A stretch of DNA of 64,000 bases from Closterium sp. NIES-65. Its lineage: Eukaryota > Streptophyta > Zygnematophyceae > Desmidiales > Closteriaceae. A program made the position numbers and the translations under genes. Location: contig CANXME010002063.1 in the NCBI GenBank assembly GCA_948144175.1, positions 62,001 through 126,000 of the forward strand, written 5' to 3'. Under the pieces are notes generated by a model that was not told the DNA's origin, did no database searches, and worked only from the letters and a program-made list of their open reading frames with translations. Below are positions 50,443-64,000 of this stretch, piece by piece (positions within the stretch are counted from its first letter, which is position 1; each line of letters begins with the position of its first letter).

Positions 50443-53400
50443 GTTCAACTCACAGTGTGTTCAACCCACCGTGTGTTCAACCCACCGTTTGTTCAACCCA
50501 CCATGTGTTGAACCCACCGTGTGTTCAACCCACCGTGTGTTCAACCTACCGTGTGTTCAACCGACCGTGTGTTCAACACACCGTGTGTTCCACCCACCGT
50601 GTGTTCAACGCATCGTGTGTTGAACCCACCAAGTGTTGAACCCACCGTGTATTCAACCTACCGTGTGTTCAACCCACCGTGTGTTCAACCCACTGTATGT
50701 TAAACCCACCGTGTGTTCAACCTATCGCGTGTGCAACCCACCGTGTGTTCAACCCACCGTGTGTTCCACCCTTCATGTGATCAACCCACCGTGTGTTCAA
50801 CCCACCTTGTGTTCAACCCACTGTATGTTCAACCCACCGTGTGTTCAACCTCTCATGTGTTCAACCCACCGTGTGTTCAACCCACCGTGTGTTCCACCCA
50901 CCGTGTGATCAACCCACCATGTGCTCCACCCACTGTGTGTTCAACCCACCGTGTGTTCCACCCACCGTGTGTTCAACCCACCGTGTGTTCAACCCACCGT
51001 GTGTTCAACCCACCGTGTGTTGAACCTATCGTGTGTGCAACCCACCGTGTGTTCAACCCACCGTGTGTTCCACCCACCACGTGATCAACCCACCATGTGT
51101 TCAACCCACCTTGTGTTCAACCCACTATGTGTTCAACCCACCGTGTGTTCAACCTATCATGTGTTCAACCCACCGTGTATTCCTCCCACCGTGTGATCAA
51201 CCCACTGTGTGTTCAACCGACCGTGTGTTCAACACACCGTGTGTTCCACCCACCGTGTGTTCAATGCATCGTGTGTTGAACCCACCGTGTGTTCAACCTA
51301 CCGTGTGTTCAACCCACCGTGTCTTCAACCCACTGTATGTTAAACCCACCGTGTGTTCAACCTATCGCGTGTGCAACCCACCGTGTGTTCCACCCTTCAT
51401 GTGATCAACCCACCGTGTGTTCAACCCACCTTGTGTTCAACCCACTGTATGTTCAACCCACCGTGTGTTCAGCCTCTCATGTGTTCAACCCACCGTGTGT
51501 TCAACCCACCGTGTGTTCCACCCACCGTGTGATCAACCCACCATGTGCTCCACCCACTTTGTGTTCAACCCACCGTGTGTTCCACCCACCGTGTGTTCAA
51601 CGCACCGTGTGTTCAACCCACTGTGTGTTCAACCTACCGTGTGTTCAACCCACCGTGTGTTCAACCCACTGTGTGTTCAACTCACCGTGTGTTCAACCTA
51701 TTGTGTGTGCAACCCACCGTGTGTTCAACCCACCGTGTGTTCCACCCACCTTGTGTTCAACCCACCTTGTGTTCAACCCACCGTGTGTTCAACCCAGCGT
51801 GTGTTCAACCTATCATGTGTTCAACCCACAGTGTGTTCAACCCACCGTGTCTTCCACCCACCATCTGATCAACCCACCGTGTGTTCAACCCACCGTGTGT
51901 TCAACCCACTGTGTGTTCCACCCACCGTGTGTTCAACGCACCGTGTGTTGAACCCACCGTGTGTTCAACCCATCTTTAGTTTAACCCACCGTGTGTTCAA
52001 CCCACCGTGTGTTCAACCTACCGTGTGTTCAACCCACCGTGTGTTCAACCAACCGTGTGTTCCACCAATCGTGTCTTTAACCCACCATGTGATCAGCCCA
52101 CCGTATGTTCAACCCACCGTATGTTCAACCCACCGTGTGTTCAACCCACAGTGTGTTCCACCCACCGTGTGTTCAACGCACCGTGTATTGAACCCACCAT
52201 GTTTTGAACCCACCGTGTGTTCAACCCACCATGTGTTCAACCCACCATGTGTTCCATCCACTGTGTGTTCAACGCACCGTAAATTGAACCCACCGTGTGT
52301 TGAACCCACCGTGTGTTAAACCCACCGTGTGTTCCACCCACCGTGTGATCAACCCACCGTGTGCTCAACCCACTGTGTGTTCAACCCACCGTGTGTTCTA
52401 CCCACCGTCTGTTCAACGCACCGTGTGTTCAACCCACTGTGTGTTCAACCTACCGTGTGTTCAACCCACTGTGTGTTCAATCCACTGTGTGTTCAACCCA
52501 CCGTGTGTTCAACCTATCGTGTGTGCAACTCACCGTGTGTTCAACCCACCATGTGATCAACCCACCATGTGTTCAACCCACCATGTATTCAACCCAGCGT
52601 GTGTTCAACCCACCATGTGTTCATCCTATCATGTGTTCAACCCACCGTGTGTTCAACCCACCGTGTGTTCCACCCACCGTCTGATCAACCCACTGTGTGT
52701 TCAACCCACCGTGTGTTCAACCCACCGTGTGTTCCACCCACCGTGTGTTCAACGCACCGCGTGTTGAACCCACTGTGTGTTCAACTCACAGTGTGTTCAA
52801 CCCACCGTGTGTTCAACCCACCATTTGTTCAACCCACCGTGTGTTGAACCCACCGTGTGTTCAACCCACCGTGTGTTCAGCCTACCGTGTGTTCAAGCCA
52901 CCTTGTGTTCAACCCACCGTGTGTTCCACCCACCGTGTGTTCAACCCACCATGTGTTCAACCCACCGTGTGTTCAACCCACCGTGTGATCAGCCCACCGT
53001 ATATTCAACCCACCGTGTGTTCAATCCACCGTGTGTTCCACCCACCGTGTTTTCAATGCACCGTGTGTTGAGCCCACCGTGTTTTGAACCCACCGTGTGT
53101 TCAACCCACCGTGTGTTCAACCCACCATGTGTTCCACCCACCGTGTGTTCAACGCACCGTGAGTTGAACCCACCGTATGTTGAACCCACCGTGTGTTAAA
53201 CCCACCGTGTGTTCCACCCACGTGTGTTCAACGCACTGTGTGTTCAACCCACCGTGTGTTCAACCTACCGTGTGTTCAACCCACCGTGTGTTCAACCCAC
53301 TGTGTGTTCAACCCACTGTGTGTTCAACCTATCGTGTGTGCAACCCACCCTGTGTTCAACCCACCGTGTGTTCCACCCACCATGTGATCAATCCACCATG

Positions 53401-56046
53401 TGTTCAACCCACTGTATGTTCAACCCACCGTGTGTTCAACCTATTATGTGATCAACCCACCGTGTGTTCAACCCACCGTGTATTCCTCCCACCGTGTGAT
53501 CAACCCACCGTGTGTTCAACCGACCGTGTGTTCAACGCATCGTGTGTTGAACCCACCGCGTGTTCAACCCACCGTGTGTTCACCCACCGTATGTTCAACC
53601 CACCATGCGTTCAACCTATGGTGTGTTCAACCCACCGTGTGATCAACCCACCGTGTGTTCAACCCACCGTGTGTTCAACCCACCGTGTGTTCAACGCACT
53701 GTATGTTGAACCCACCGTGTGTTCAACCCACCGTGTGTTCAACGCACCGTGTGTTCAACCCACCGTTTGTCCAACCCACCGTGTGTTCAACCTACCGTGT
53801 GCTCAACCCACCGTGTGTTCAACGCATCGTGTGTTGAACCCACCGTGTGTTCCACCCACCTTCTGATCATCCCACCGTGTGTTCAACCCACCATGTGTTC
53901 AACCCACCGTGTGTTCCACCCACCGTCTGTTCAACCCACCGTGTGTTCAACCCACCGTGTGTTCAGCCCACCATGTGTTCAACCCACAGTGTGGTCCACC
54001 CACCGTGTGTTCAACCCACTATGTGTTCAACACACCGTTTGTTCCACCCACCATTTGTTCAACGCACCGTGTGTTGAACCCACCATGTTTTGAACCCACC
54101 GTGTGTTCAACCCACCGTGTGTTCAACCCACCATGTGTTCCACGCACCGTGAGTTGAACCCACCGTGTGTTGAACCCACCGTGTGTTAAACCCACCGTGT
54201 GTTCCACCCACGGTGTATCAAACCACCGTGTGCTCAACCCACTGTGTGTTCAACCCACCGTATGTTCCACCCACCGTGTGTTCAACGGACCGTGTGTTCA
54301 ACCCACCGTGTGCTCAACCCACTGTGTGTTCAACCCACCGTGTGTTCCACCCACCGTGTGTTGAACCCACCGTGTGTTGAACCCACCGTGTGTTGAACCC
54401 ACCGTGTGTTCAACCCACCGTGAGTTCAACCCACCGTGTGTTCAACAAACCGTGAGTTCAACCTATCGTGTGTTCAACCCACTGTGTGTTCCACCCACGA
54501 TAAGTTCCACCCACCGTGTGATCAACCCTCCGTGTGTTCAACCCACCATGTGTTCAACCCACAGTGTGTTCCACCCACCGTGTGTTCAACGCACCGTGAA
54601 TTCAACCCACCGTGTGTTCAACCCACCGTGTGTTCAACCCACCGTGTGTTCAACCCACCGTGTGATCAACCCACCATGTGTTCCACCCACCGTGTGATCA
54701 ACCCACCGTATGTTCATTACAAGTGTGTTCCACCCACCGTGTGATCAACCCACCGTGTGTTCAACCCACCAGGTGTTCAACCCACCGTGTGTTCCACCCA
54801 CCGTGTGTTCAACGCACCGTGTGTTGAACCCACCGTTTGTTCAATCCACCGTGTGTTCAACCCACCGTGTGTTCAACCCACCGTTTGTTCAACCCAACGT
54901 GTGTTAAACCCACGGTATGTTCAACCCACCGTGTGTTCAACCTATCGTGTGTTCAACCCACCGTGTGTTCAACCCACCGTGTCTTCAATCCACCGTGTGT
55001 TCAACCCACCATGTGTTCAACCCACCGTTTGTTCAACCCACCGTGTGTTAAACCCACCGTGTGTTCAACCCACCGTGTGTTCAACCTATCGTGTGTTCAA
55101 CCCACCGTGTGTTCAACCAACCGTGTGTTCAACCCACCTTGTGTTCAACCCACCGTGTGTTCAACCTACCGTGTGTTCAACCAACCGTGTGTTCAACCCA
55201 CCGTGTGTTCAACCCACCATGTGTTCAACCCACCGTCTGTTAAACCCACCGTGTGTTAAACCCACCGTGTGTTAAACCCACTGTGTGTTAAACCCACCGT
55301 GTGTTCAACACACCGAGTGTTAAACCCACCGTGTGTTAAATCCACCGTGTGTTAAATCCACCGTGTGTTAAACCCACCGTGTGTTCAACCCACCGTGTGT
55401 TTAACGCACCGTGTGTTGAACCCACCGTATGTTCAATACACCGTGTGTTCAACCCACCGTGTGTTCAACCCACCGTGTGTTAAACCTACCGTGTGTTCAA
55501 CCCACCGTGTGTTCAACCCACCGTGTGTTCAACCCACCGTGTGTTCAACCCACCGTGTGTTAAACCTACCGTGTGTTCAACCCACCTTGTGTTCAACCCT
55601 CCGTGTGTTCAACCCACCATTTGTTAAACCTACCGTGTGTTCAACCCACCATGTGTTCAACCCACCGTGTGTTCAACCCACCGTGTGTTAAGCCTACCGT
55701 GTGTTCAACCCACCTTGTGTTCAACCCACCGTATGATCAGCCCACCGTCTGTTCAACCCACCGTTCGTTCAACCCACCGTATGTTCCACCCACCGTGTGT
55801 TCAACGCACCGTGTGTTGAACCCACCGTGTGTTGAATCCACCGTGTGTTCAACCCACCGTGTGTTCAATCCACCGTGTTCAAACCACCGTGTGTTCAACC
55901 CACTGTGTGTTCCATCCACCGTGTGATCAACCTACTGTGTGTTCAACCCACCATGTGTTGAACCCACCGTGTGTTCCACCCACCGTGTGTTCAACGCACC
56001 GTGTGTTGAACCCACCGTGTCTTCAACCTATTGTGTGTTCAACCTA
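50443..56046 (+). repeat. 16-bp minisatellite array, forward orientation (right side)
   Basis: The unit and variants are the same as in the left array (CCCACCGTGTGTTCAA, with ACGCACC, TTGAACCC, GATCAACCC, CCTATCG and GTTAAACCC forms). It starts abruptly inside a satellite monomer at GAGAAAATG|TTCAACTCAC. A patch rich in GTTAAACCC units lies at about 55,240-55,700. Open frames are the same 16-residue reading of a 16-bp unit and are not genes. Confidence 0.94.
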
Positions 56047-56754
56047 CGGTGGGTTCAACACACGATGGGTTCAACACACGATGCGTTGAACACACGGTGG
56101 GTGGAACACACGGTGGGTTGAACACACAGTGGGTTGAACACACGGTGGGTTGATCACACGGTGGTTGGAACAAACGGTGGGTTGAACACACGGTGGGTTG
56201 AACACATGATAGGTTGAACACACTTTGGGTTGAACACACGGTGGGTTGAACACAAGGTGGTTTGAACACACGGTGGGTTGATCACATGGTGGGTGGAACA
56301 CACGGTGGGTTGAACACACGGTGGGTTAAACATACGATAGGTTGAACACACGGTGGTTTGAACACACGGTGGGTTGAACACACGATTGGTTGAACACACG
56401 GTAGGTTGAACACACGGTGGGTTGAACACACGGTGCGTTGAAAACACGGTGGGTGGAACACACGGTGGGTTGAACACACAGTGGGTTGAACACACGGTGG
56501 GTTGATCACACGGTGGGTGGAACACACGGAGGGTTGAACACACGGTTGGTTGATCACACGGTGGGTTCAACACACGGTGCGTTTAACACACGGTGGGTGG
56601 AACACATTGTGGGTTGAACACACGGTGGGTTGAACACACGGTGGGTTCAAAAACACGGTGGGTTCAACACACGGTGCGTTGAACACACAGCGGGTGGAAC
56701 ACACGGTGGGTTGAACACAAGGTGGGTTACACACACGGTGCGTTGAACACACGG

Positions 56755-58410
56755 TGGGTGGAACACACGATGGGTTGAACACACGGTGGGTTGAACACAC
56801 GGTAGGTTGAACACATGGTGGGTTCAACACACGGTGCATTGAACAGACGGTGGGTGGAATACACGGTGGGTTGAACACATGGTGGGTTGAACATACGTTG
56901 GGTTGATCACACGGTGGGTGGAACACACGGTTGGTTGAACACACGGTGGGTTGAACACACGGGGGATTGAACACACGGTGGGTTGAACACACAGTGGGTT
57001 CAACACATGGTGTGTCAACAAACGGTGCGTTGAACACACGGTGGGTGGAACACACGGTGGGTTGAACACACGGTGGGTTGAACACACGGTGGGTTGAACG
57101 CACGGTGGGTGGAACACACGGTGGGTTGAACACACGGTGGGTTTAACACACGGTGGGTTGAATACACGGTGGGTTGAACACACGGTGGGTTGAACATACG
57201 GTGGATTGAACCCACAGTGGGTGGAACCCACGGTGGGTTGAACACACGATGGGTTGAACACATGATGGGTTGAACACAATGTGGGTTGAACACAAGGTGC
57301 GTTGAAAACACGGTAGGTTGAACACACGGTGGGTTGAAGACACGGTGGGTTGAAGACACGGTGGGTTGAAGACAAGGTGAGTTGAACACACGGTGGGTTG
57401 AACACACGGTGCGTTGAACACACGTTGGGTGGAACACACGGTGGGTTGAATACACAGTGGGTTGAAAACACGATGGGTTGATCACACGGTGGGTGGAACA
57501 CACGGTGGGTTGAACACACGTGTGATTGAACACATGATAGGTTGAATACACGGTGGGTTGAACACACGGTGGGTTGAACACACGGTGGGTGGAACACACG
57601 ATGGGTTGAACACACGGTGGGTTGAACACACGGTAGGTTGAACACATGGTGGGTTCAACACACGGTGCATTGAACAGACGGTGGGTGGAATACACGGTGG
57701 GTTGAACACATGGTGGGTTGAACATACGTTGGGTTGATCACACGGTGGGTGGAACACACGGTTGGTTGAACACACGGTGGGTTGAACACACGGGGGATTG
57801 AACACACGGTGGGTTGAACACACGGTGGGTTCAACACATGGTGTGTCAACAAACGGTGCGTTGAACACACGGTGGGTGGAACACACGGTGGGTTGAACAC
57901 ACGGTGGGTTGAACACACGGTGGGTTGAACGCACGGTGGGTGGAACACACGGTGGGTTGAACACACGGTGGGTTTAACACACGGTGGGTTGAATACACGG
58001 TGGGTTGAACACACGGTGGGTTGAACATACGGTGGATTGAACCCACAGTGGGTGGAACCCACGGTGGGTTGAACACACGATGGGTTGAACACATGATGGG
58101 TTGAACACAATGTGGGTTGAACACAAGGTGCGTTGAAAACACGGTAGGTTGAACACACGGTGGGTTGAAGACACGGTGGGTTGAAGACACGGTGGGTTGA
58201 AGACATGGTGAGTTGAACACACGGTGGGTTGAACACACGGTGCGTTGAACACACGTTGGGTGGAACACACGGTGGGTTGAATACACAGTGGGTTGAAAAC
58301 ACGATGGGTTGATCACACGGTGGGTGGAACACACGGTGGGTTGAACACACGTGTGATTGAACACATGATAGGTTGAATACACGGTGGGTTGAACACACGG
58401 TGGGTTGAAC
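56755..58410 (-). repeat. 831-bp tandem duplication in the minisatellite
   Basis: The unit order from about 56,755-57,585 recurs at about 57,586-58,410 at an offset of 831 bp. Markers are GGTGCATTGAACAGACGG (56,836 and 57,667), the off-register TGGTGTGTCAACAAACGG stretch (57,008 and 57,839), GGATTGAACCCACAGTGGG (57,202 and 58,033) and ACACGTGTGATTGAAC (57,516 and 58,347). A few bases differ. Confidence 0.85.
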
Positions 58411-59599
58411 ACAAGGTGGGTTGAACACACGCTGGGTTGATCACTTGGTGGGTGGAACACACGGTGGGTTGAACACACGGTGGGTTGAACACACGATAGG
58501 TTGAACACACGGTGGGTTGAACACACGGTGGTTTGAACACACGGTGCGTTGAACACACGGTGGGTGGAACACACAGTGGGTTGAACACACAGTGGGTTGA
58601 ACACACGGTGGGTTGATCACACGGTGGGTGGAACACACGGTGGGTTGAACACATGGTTGGTTCAACTCACGGTGGGTTCAACTCGCGGTGCATTGAACAC
58701 ACGGTGGGTGGAACACATGGTGGGTTGAACACACAGTCGGTTGAACACACGGTGGGTTCAAAACATGGTGGGTTCAACACACGATGCGTTGAACACACGG
58801 TGGGTGGAACACACGGTGGGTTGAACACACGGTGGGTTGAACACACGGTGGGTTGAACACACGGTGGGTTGAACACACGGTGGGTGGAACACACGGTGGG
58901 TTGAACACAATGTGGGTTGAACACAGGGTGGGTTGGACACACGGTGGGTTGAACACACGGTGGGTGGAACACACGGTGGGTTGAACACAAGGTGGGATGC
59001 ACACACGGTGCATTGAACACACGGTGGGTGGAACACACGGTGGGTTGAACACACGGTGGGTTGAACACACGGTGGGTTAAACACATGGTGGGTTCAACAC
59101 ACGGTGCGTTGAACACACGGTGGGTGGAACACACGGTGGGTTGAACACACGGTGGGTTGAACACACGGTGGATTGATCACACGGTGGGTTGAACACACGG
59201 TGGGTTGAACACACGGTGGGTTCAACACACGGTGGGTTCAACACACGGTGCGTTGAACACACGGTGGGTGGAACACACGGTGGGTTGAACACACGGTGGG
59301 TTGAACACACGGTGGGCTGATCCCACGGTGGGTTGAACACACAATGGGTTCAACACACGGTGCGTTGAACACACGGTGGGTTGAACACTCGATGGGTTGA
59401 ACACAAGGTGGGTTGAATACACGGTAGGTTGAAAACACGGTGGGTTGAACGCACGGTGGGTGGAACACACAGTGGGTTGAACACACGGTGGGTTTAACAC
59501 ACGGTGGGTTGAATACACGGTGGGTTGAACACACGGTGGGTTGAACATACGGTGGATTGAACCCACTGTGGGTTGAACACACGGTGGGTTGAACACACG

Positions 59600-60305
59600 A
59601 TGGTTTCAAAACATGGTTGGTTCAACACACGGTGCGTTGAACACACGGTGGGTGGAACACATGGTGGGTTGAACACACAGTGGGTTGAACATACGGTGGG
59701 TTGAACACACGGTGGACTGATCACACGGTGGGTTCAACACACGGTGCGTTGAACACACAGTGGGTTGAACACACGATGGGTTGAACACACGGTGGGTTGA
59801 ACACACGGTGGGTTGAATACACGGTGGGTTGAACACACAGTGGGTTGAACACATGGTGGGTTGAACACTCGGTGGGTTGAACACACGGTGGGTTGAACAC
59901 ACGGTGGGTTGAACACACGGTGCGTTGAACACACGGTGGGTTGAACACACGGTGGTTTCAAAACATGGTTGGTTCAACACACGGTGCGTTGAACACACGG
60001 TGGGTGGAACACATGGTGGGTTGAACACACAGTGGGTTGAACATACGGTGGGTTGAACACACGGTGGACTGATCAGACGGTGGGTTCAACACACGGTGCG
60101 TTGAACACACGGTGGGTCGAACACACGATGGGTTGAACACACGGTGGGTTGAACACACGGTGGGTTGAACACACGGTGGGTTGAACACACAGTGGGTTGA
60201 ACACATGGTGGGTTGAACACTCGGTGGGTTGAACACACGGTGGGTTGAACACACGGTGGGTTGAACACACGGTGGGTTGAACACACGGTGGGTTGAACAC
60301 ACGGT
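59600..60305 (-). repeat. 352-bp tandem duplication (22 units)
   Basis: TTTCAAAACATGGTTGGTTC occurs at about 59,604 and 59,956, and GGTGGACTGATCA at about 59,711 and 60,063. The offset is 352 bp, exactly 22 x 16. The unit order between is largely shared. Confidence 0.8.
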
Positions 60306-60379
60306 GGGTTGAACACACGGTGGGTTGAACACATGGTGGGTTGAACACTCGGTGGGTTGAACACACGGTGGGTTGAATA

Positions 60380-61180
60380 CACGGTGGGTTGAACATATGG
60401 TGGGTTGAATTCACAGTGCGTAGAACACACGGTGGGTGGAACACACTGTGGGTTGAACACATGGTGGGTTGAACACACGGTGGGTTGATCACACTGTGGG
60501 TGGAACTTATGGTGGGTGGAACACACAGCGGGTTGAACACACGATAGGTTGAACACACGGTGGGTTGAACATACGGTAGGTTGAACACACGGTGGGTTGA
60601 ACACACGGTGGGTTCAAGACACGTTGGGTTCAACACACGATGCGTTGAACACACGGTGGGTGGAACACACGGTGGGTTGAACACACTGTGGGTTGAACAC
60701 ACGGTGGATTGATCACACGGTGGGTGGAACATACGGTGGGTTGAACACACAGTGGGTCGAACACTCGGTGGGTTGAACACACGGTGGGTTGAACACACGG
60801 TGGGTTGAATTCACAGTGCGTAGAACACACGGTGGGTGGAACACACTGTGGGTTGAACACATGGTGGGTTGAACACACGGTAGGTTGATCACACTGTGGG
60901 TGGAACTTATGGTGGGTGGAACACACAGTGGGTTGAACACACAATAGGTTGAACATACGGTGGGTTGAACATACGGTGGGTTGAACACACGGTGGGTTGA
61001 ACACACGGTGGGTTCAAGACACGTTGGGTTCAACACACGATGCGTTGAACACATGGTGGGTGGAACACATGGTGGGTTGAACACACTGTGGGTTGAACAC
61101 ACGGTGGGTTGATCACACGGTGGGTGGAACACACGGTGGGTTGAACACACAGTGGGTTGAAGATACGGTTGGTTGAACAC
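60380..61180 (-). repeat. 400-bp tandem duplication (25 units)
   Basis: TGAATTCACAGTGCGTAGAAC occurs at about 60,406 and 60,806, and GGAACTTATGGTGGGTGG at about 60,502 and 60,902. TTCAAGACACGTTGGG also occurs in both copies. The offset at the first two landmarks is 400 bp, 25 units. Confidence 0.75.
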
Positions 61181-64000
61181 ACGGTAGGTTTAACACACGG
61201 TGGGTTGAACACAAGGTGGGTTGAACACACGGTAGCTTGAACACACGATGGGTTGAACACACCGTGGGTTGAACATACGGTGGGTTGAACAAATGGTGGG
61301 TTGAACACACGGTGGGTTGAACACACAGTGGATTGAACATACGGTGGGTTCAACACACAGTGCATTGAACACACGGTGGGTTGAACACATGGTGGGTTGA
61401 ACACACGGTGGGTTGATCACACGGTGGGTGGAACACACGGTGGGTTGAACACACCGTGGGTTGATCACAAAGTGGGTTGAACACATGGTGGGTTGATCAC
61501 ACGTGGGTTGAACACACCGTGGGTTGAACACACCGTGGGTTGAACACACGGTGGGTTGAACACACGGTGGGTGGAACACACGGTGGGTTGAACACACTGT
61601 GGGTTGAACACACGGTGGGTTGATCATACGGTGGGTGGAACACACGGTGGGTTGAACACACAGTGGGTTGAACACACGGTGGGTTGATCACACGGTGGGT
61701 GGAACACACGGTGGTTTGAACACACGGTGGTATGAACACACTTTGGGTTGAACACACGGTGGGTTGAACACAAGGTGGTTTGAACACACGCTGGGTTGAT
61801 CACATGGTGGGTGGAACACATGGTGGGTTGAACACACGTTGGCTTGAACACACGATAGGTTGAACACACGGTGGTTTGAACACACGGTGGGTTCAACACA
61901 CAGTGGGTTGAACACACGGTGGGTTGAACACACAGTGGGTTGAACACACGGTGCGTTGAACACACGGTGGGTGGAACACACGGTGGGTTGAACACACAGT
62001 GGGTTGAACACACGGTGGGTTGATCACACGGTGGGTGGAACACACGGTGGGTTGAACACACGGTGGGTTGATCACACTGTGGGTTCAACACACGGTGGGC
62101 TCAAAAACACGGAGGGTTCAACACACGGTGCGTTGAACACACGTTGGGTGGAACACACGGTGGGTTGAACACACGGTGGGTTGAACATACGGTGGGCTGA
62201 TCACACGGTGGGTTGAACACACGGTGGGTTCTACACACGGTGTGTTGAACACACGGTGTGTGGAACACACGGTGGGTTGAACAAAAGGTGGGTTGAGCAC
62301 ACGGTAGGATGAACACACGGTGGGTTCAACACACGGTGGGTTGAACACACGAAAGGTTGAACACACGGTGGGTTGAACACACGGTGTGTTCAAAACATGG
62401 TAGGTTCAACACACGGTGCGTCAAACTCACGGTGGGTGGAACACACGGTGGGTTGGACACACAGTGGGTTGAACATACGATGGGCTGATCACACAATGGG
62501 TTGAACACACGGTGGGTTCAACACACGGTACGTTGAACACACGTTGGGTGGAACACACGGTGGGTTGAACACAAGGTGGGTTGAACACATGGTAGGTTGA
62601 ACACACGGTGGGTTGAACACAAGGTGGGTTGAACACACGGTGGGTTGAACAAACAGTGGGTTGAACACACAATGGGTTAAACATACGGTGGCTTCAACAC
62701 ACGGTGCGTTGAACACTCGGTGGGTTGAACACATGGTGGGTTGAACACACGGTGGGTTGATCACACGGTAGGTGGAACACACAGTGGGTTGAACACACGA
62801 TAGGTTGAACACACGGTGGGTTGAACATAGGGTGGGTTGAACACACGGTGGGTTGAACACACGGTGGGTTCAAGTCACGGTGGGTTCAACACACGATGCG
62901 TTGAACACACGGTGGGTGGAACACACGGTGGGCTGAACACACTTTGGGTTGAACACACGGTGGGTTGATCACACGGTGTGTGGAACACACGGTGGGTTTA
63001 ACACAGGGTGGGTTGAACACATGATAGGTTGAACACACGGTGGGTTGAACACACGGTGGGTTGAACACAAGGTGGGTTGAACACACGCCAGGTTGATCAA
63101 ATGGTGGGTGGAACACACGGTGGGTTGAACACACGGTGCGTTGAACACACGGTGGGTGGAACACACGGTGGGTTGAACACACAGTGGGTTGAACACACGG
63201 TGGGTTGATCACACGTTGGGTGGAACACACGGTGGGTCGAACACATGGTGGGTTCAACTCACGGTGGGTTCAACTCACGGTGTGTTGAACACACGGTGGG
63301 TGGAACACATGGTGGGTTGAACACACGGTGGGTTGAACACACTGTGGGTTCAAAACATGGTGGGTTCAACACACGGTGCGTTGAACACACGGTGGGTGGA
63401 ACACACGGTGGGTTGAACACATGGTGGGTTGAACATACAGTGGGCTGATCACATGGTGGGTTGAACACACGGTGGGTTGAACACACGGTGGGTGGAACAC
63501 ACGGTAGGTTGAACACATGGTGGGTTGAACACAGGGTGGGTTGAACACACATGGGTTGAACACACGGTGGGTGGAACACACAGTGGGTTGAACACAAGGT
63601 GGGTTACACACACGAGGCGTTGAACACATGGTGGGTGGAACACACGGTGGGTTGAACACACGGTGGGTTGAACACACGGTGGGTTGAACACATGGTGGGT
63701 TCAACACACGGTGCATTGAACAGACGGTGGGTGGAACACACGGTGGGTTGAACACATGGTGGGTTGAACACACGATGGGTTGAACACACGGTGGGTTGAA
63801 CACACGGTGGATTGAACACACTGTGGGTTGAAGACACGGTGGGTTCAACACACGGTGGGTGGAACACACGGTAGGTTGAACACACGGTAGGTTCAACACA
63901 CGGTGGGTTCAACACACGGTGCGTTGAACACACGGTGGGTGGAACACATGGTGGGTTGAACACACAGTGGGTTGAACACACGGTGGGTTGATCACACGGT

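Larger units (their letters stand above)
56047..64000 (-). repeat. 16-bp minisatellite array, inverted orientation (right side)
   Basis: From 56,047 on, units read GGTGGGTTGAACACAC on the plus strand. The array runs off the right edge. It contains several block duplications, given separately. Long open frames here lie on the minus strand, which is the stop-free strand of the unit, so they follow the orientation of the repeat. Confidence 0.94.

Noticed and set aside
1-64000. CRISPR array
   Set aside because: The repeats are contiguous with no unique spacers, there are no cas genes, and the window is eukaryotic.

Overview
This is a repeat-only window of a eukaryotic nuclear genome. I find no host protein gene, tRNA or rRNA. 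Three things fill it: a 16-bp minisatellite on both flanks, one old Ty1/copia (Pseudoviridae-type) LTR retrotransposon on the minus strand, and about 32 kb of a satellite with ~185-bp monomers arranged as ~371-bp dimers. The copia element has a primer-binding site like the initiator-Met site of plant copia elements and a very GC-rich coding region with long Gly/Pro/Ala tracts. That fits the green lineage, perhaps a streptophyte alga or bryophyte-like genome, but the sequence alone does not settle the species.

Layout. 1-442: 16-bp minisatellite, inverted orientation. 442-10,820: the same minisatellite, forward orientation (unit CCCACCGTGTGTTCAA), with local block duplications. 10,821-18,385: copia element on the minus strand (right LTR, primer site, 1.2-kb GC-rich repeated leader, gag, protease, integrase, linker, reverse transcriptase, RNase H, polypurine tract, partial left LTR). 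18,386-50,442: dimeric 371-bp satellite with several layers of higher-order repeat (offsets near 1,481, 1,114, 3,335, 4,445 and 6,298 bp). 50,443-56,046: the 16-bp minisatellite again, forward. 56,047-64,000: the minisatellite, inverted.

How the parts relate. The same minisatellite lies on both sides of the satellite plus copia block, so that block looks embedded in a larger minisatellite field. The copia element sits exactly at the minisatellite/satellite boundary. The satellite has the marks of a centromere-type array: nucleosome-scale monomers, alternating A/B monomers, dyad-symmetric motifs in one monomer junction of each pair, and local higher-order homogenisation. This is an inference from form; nothing in the sequence proves centromere function. 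The many open frames in the minisatellite are by-products of a 16-bp stop-free unit and are not called as genes.
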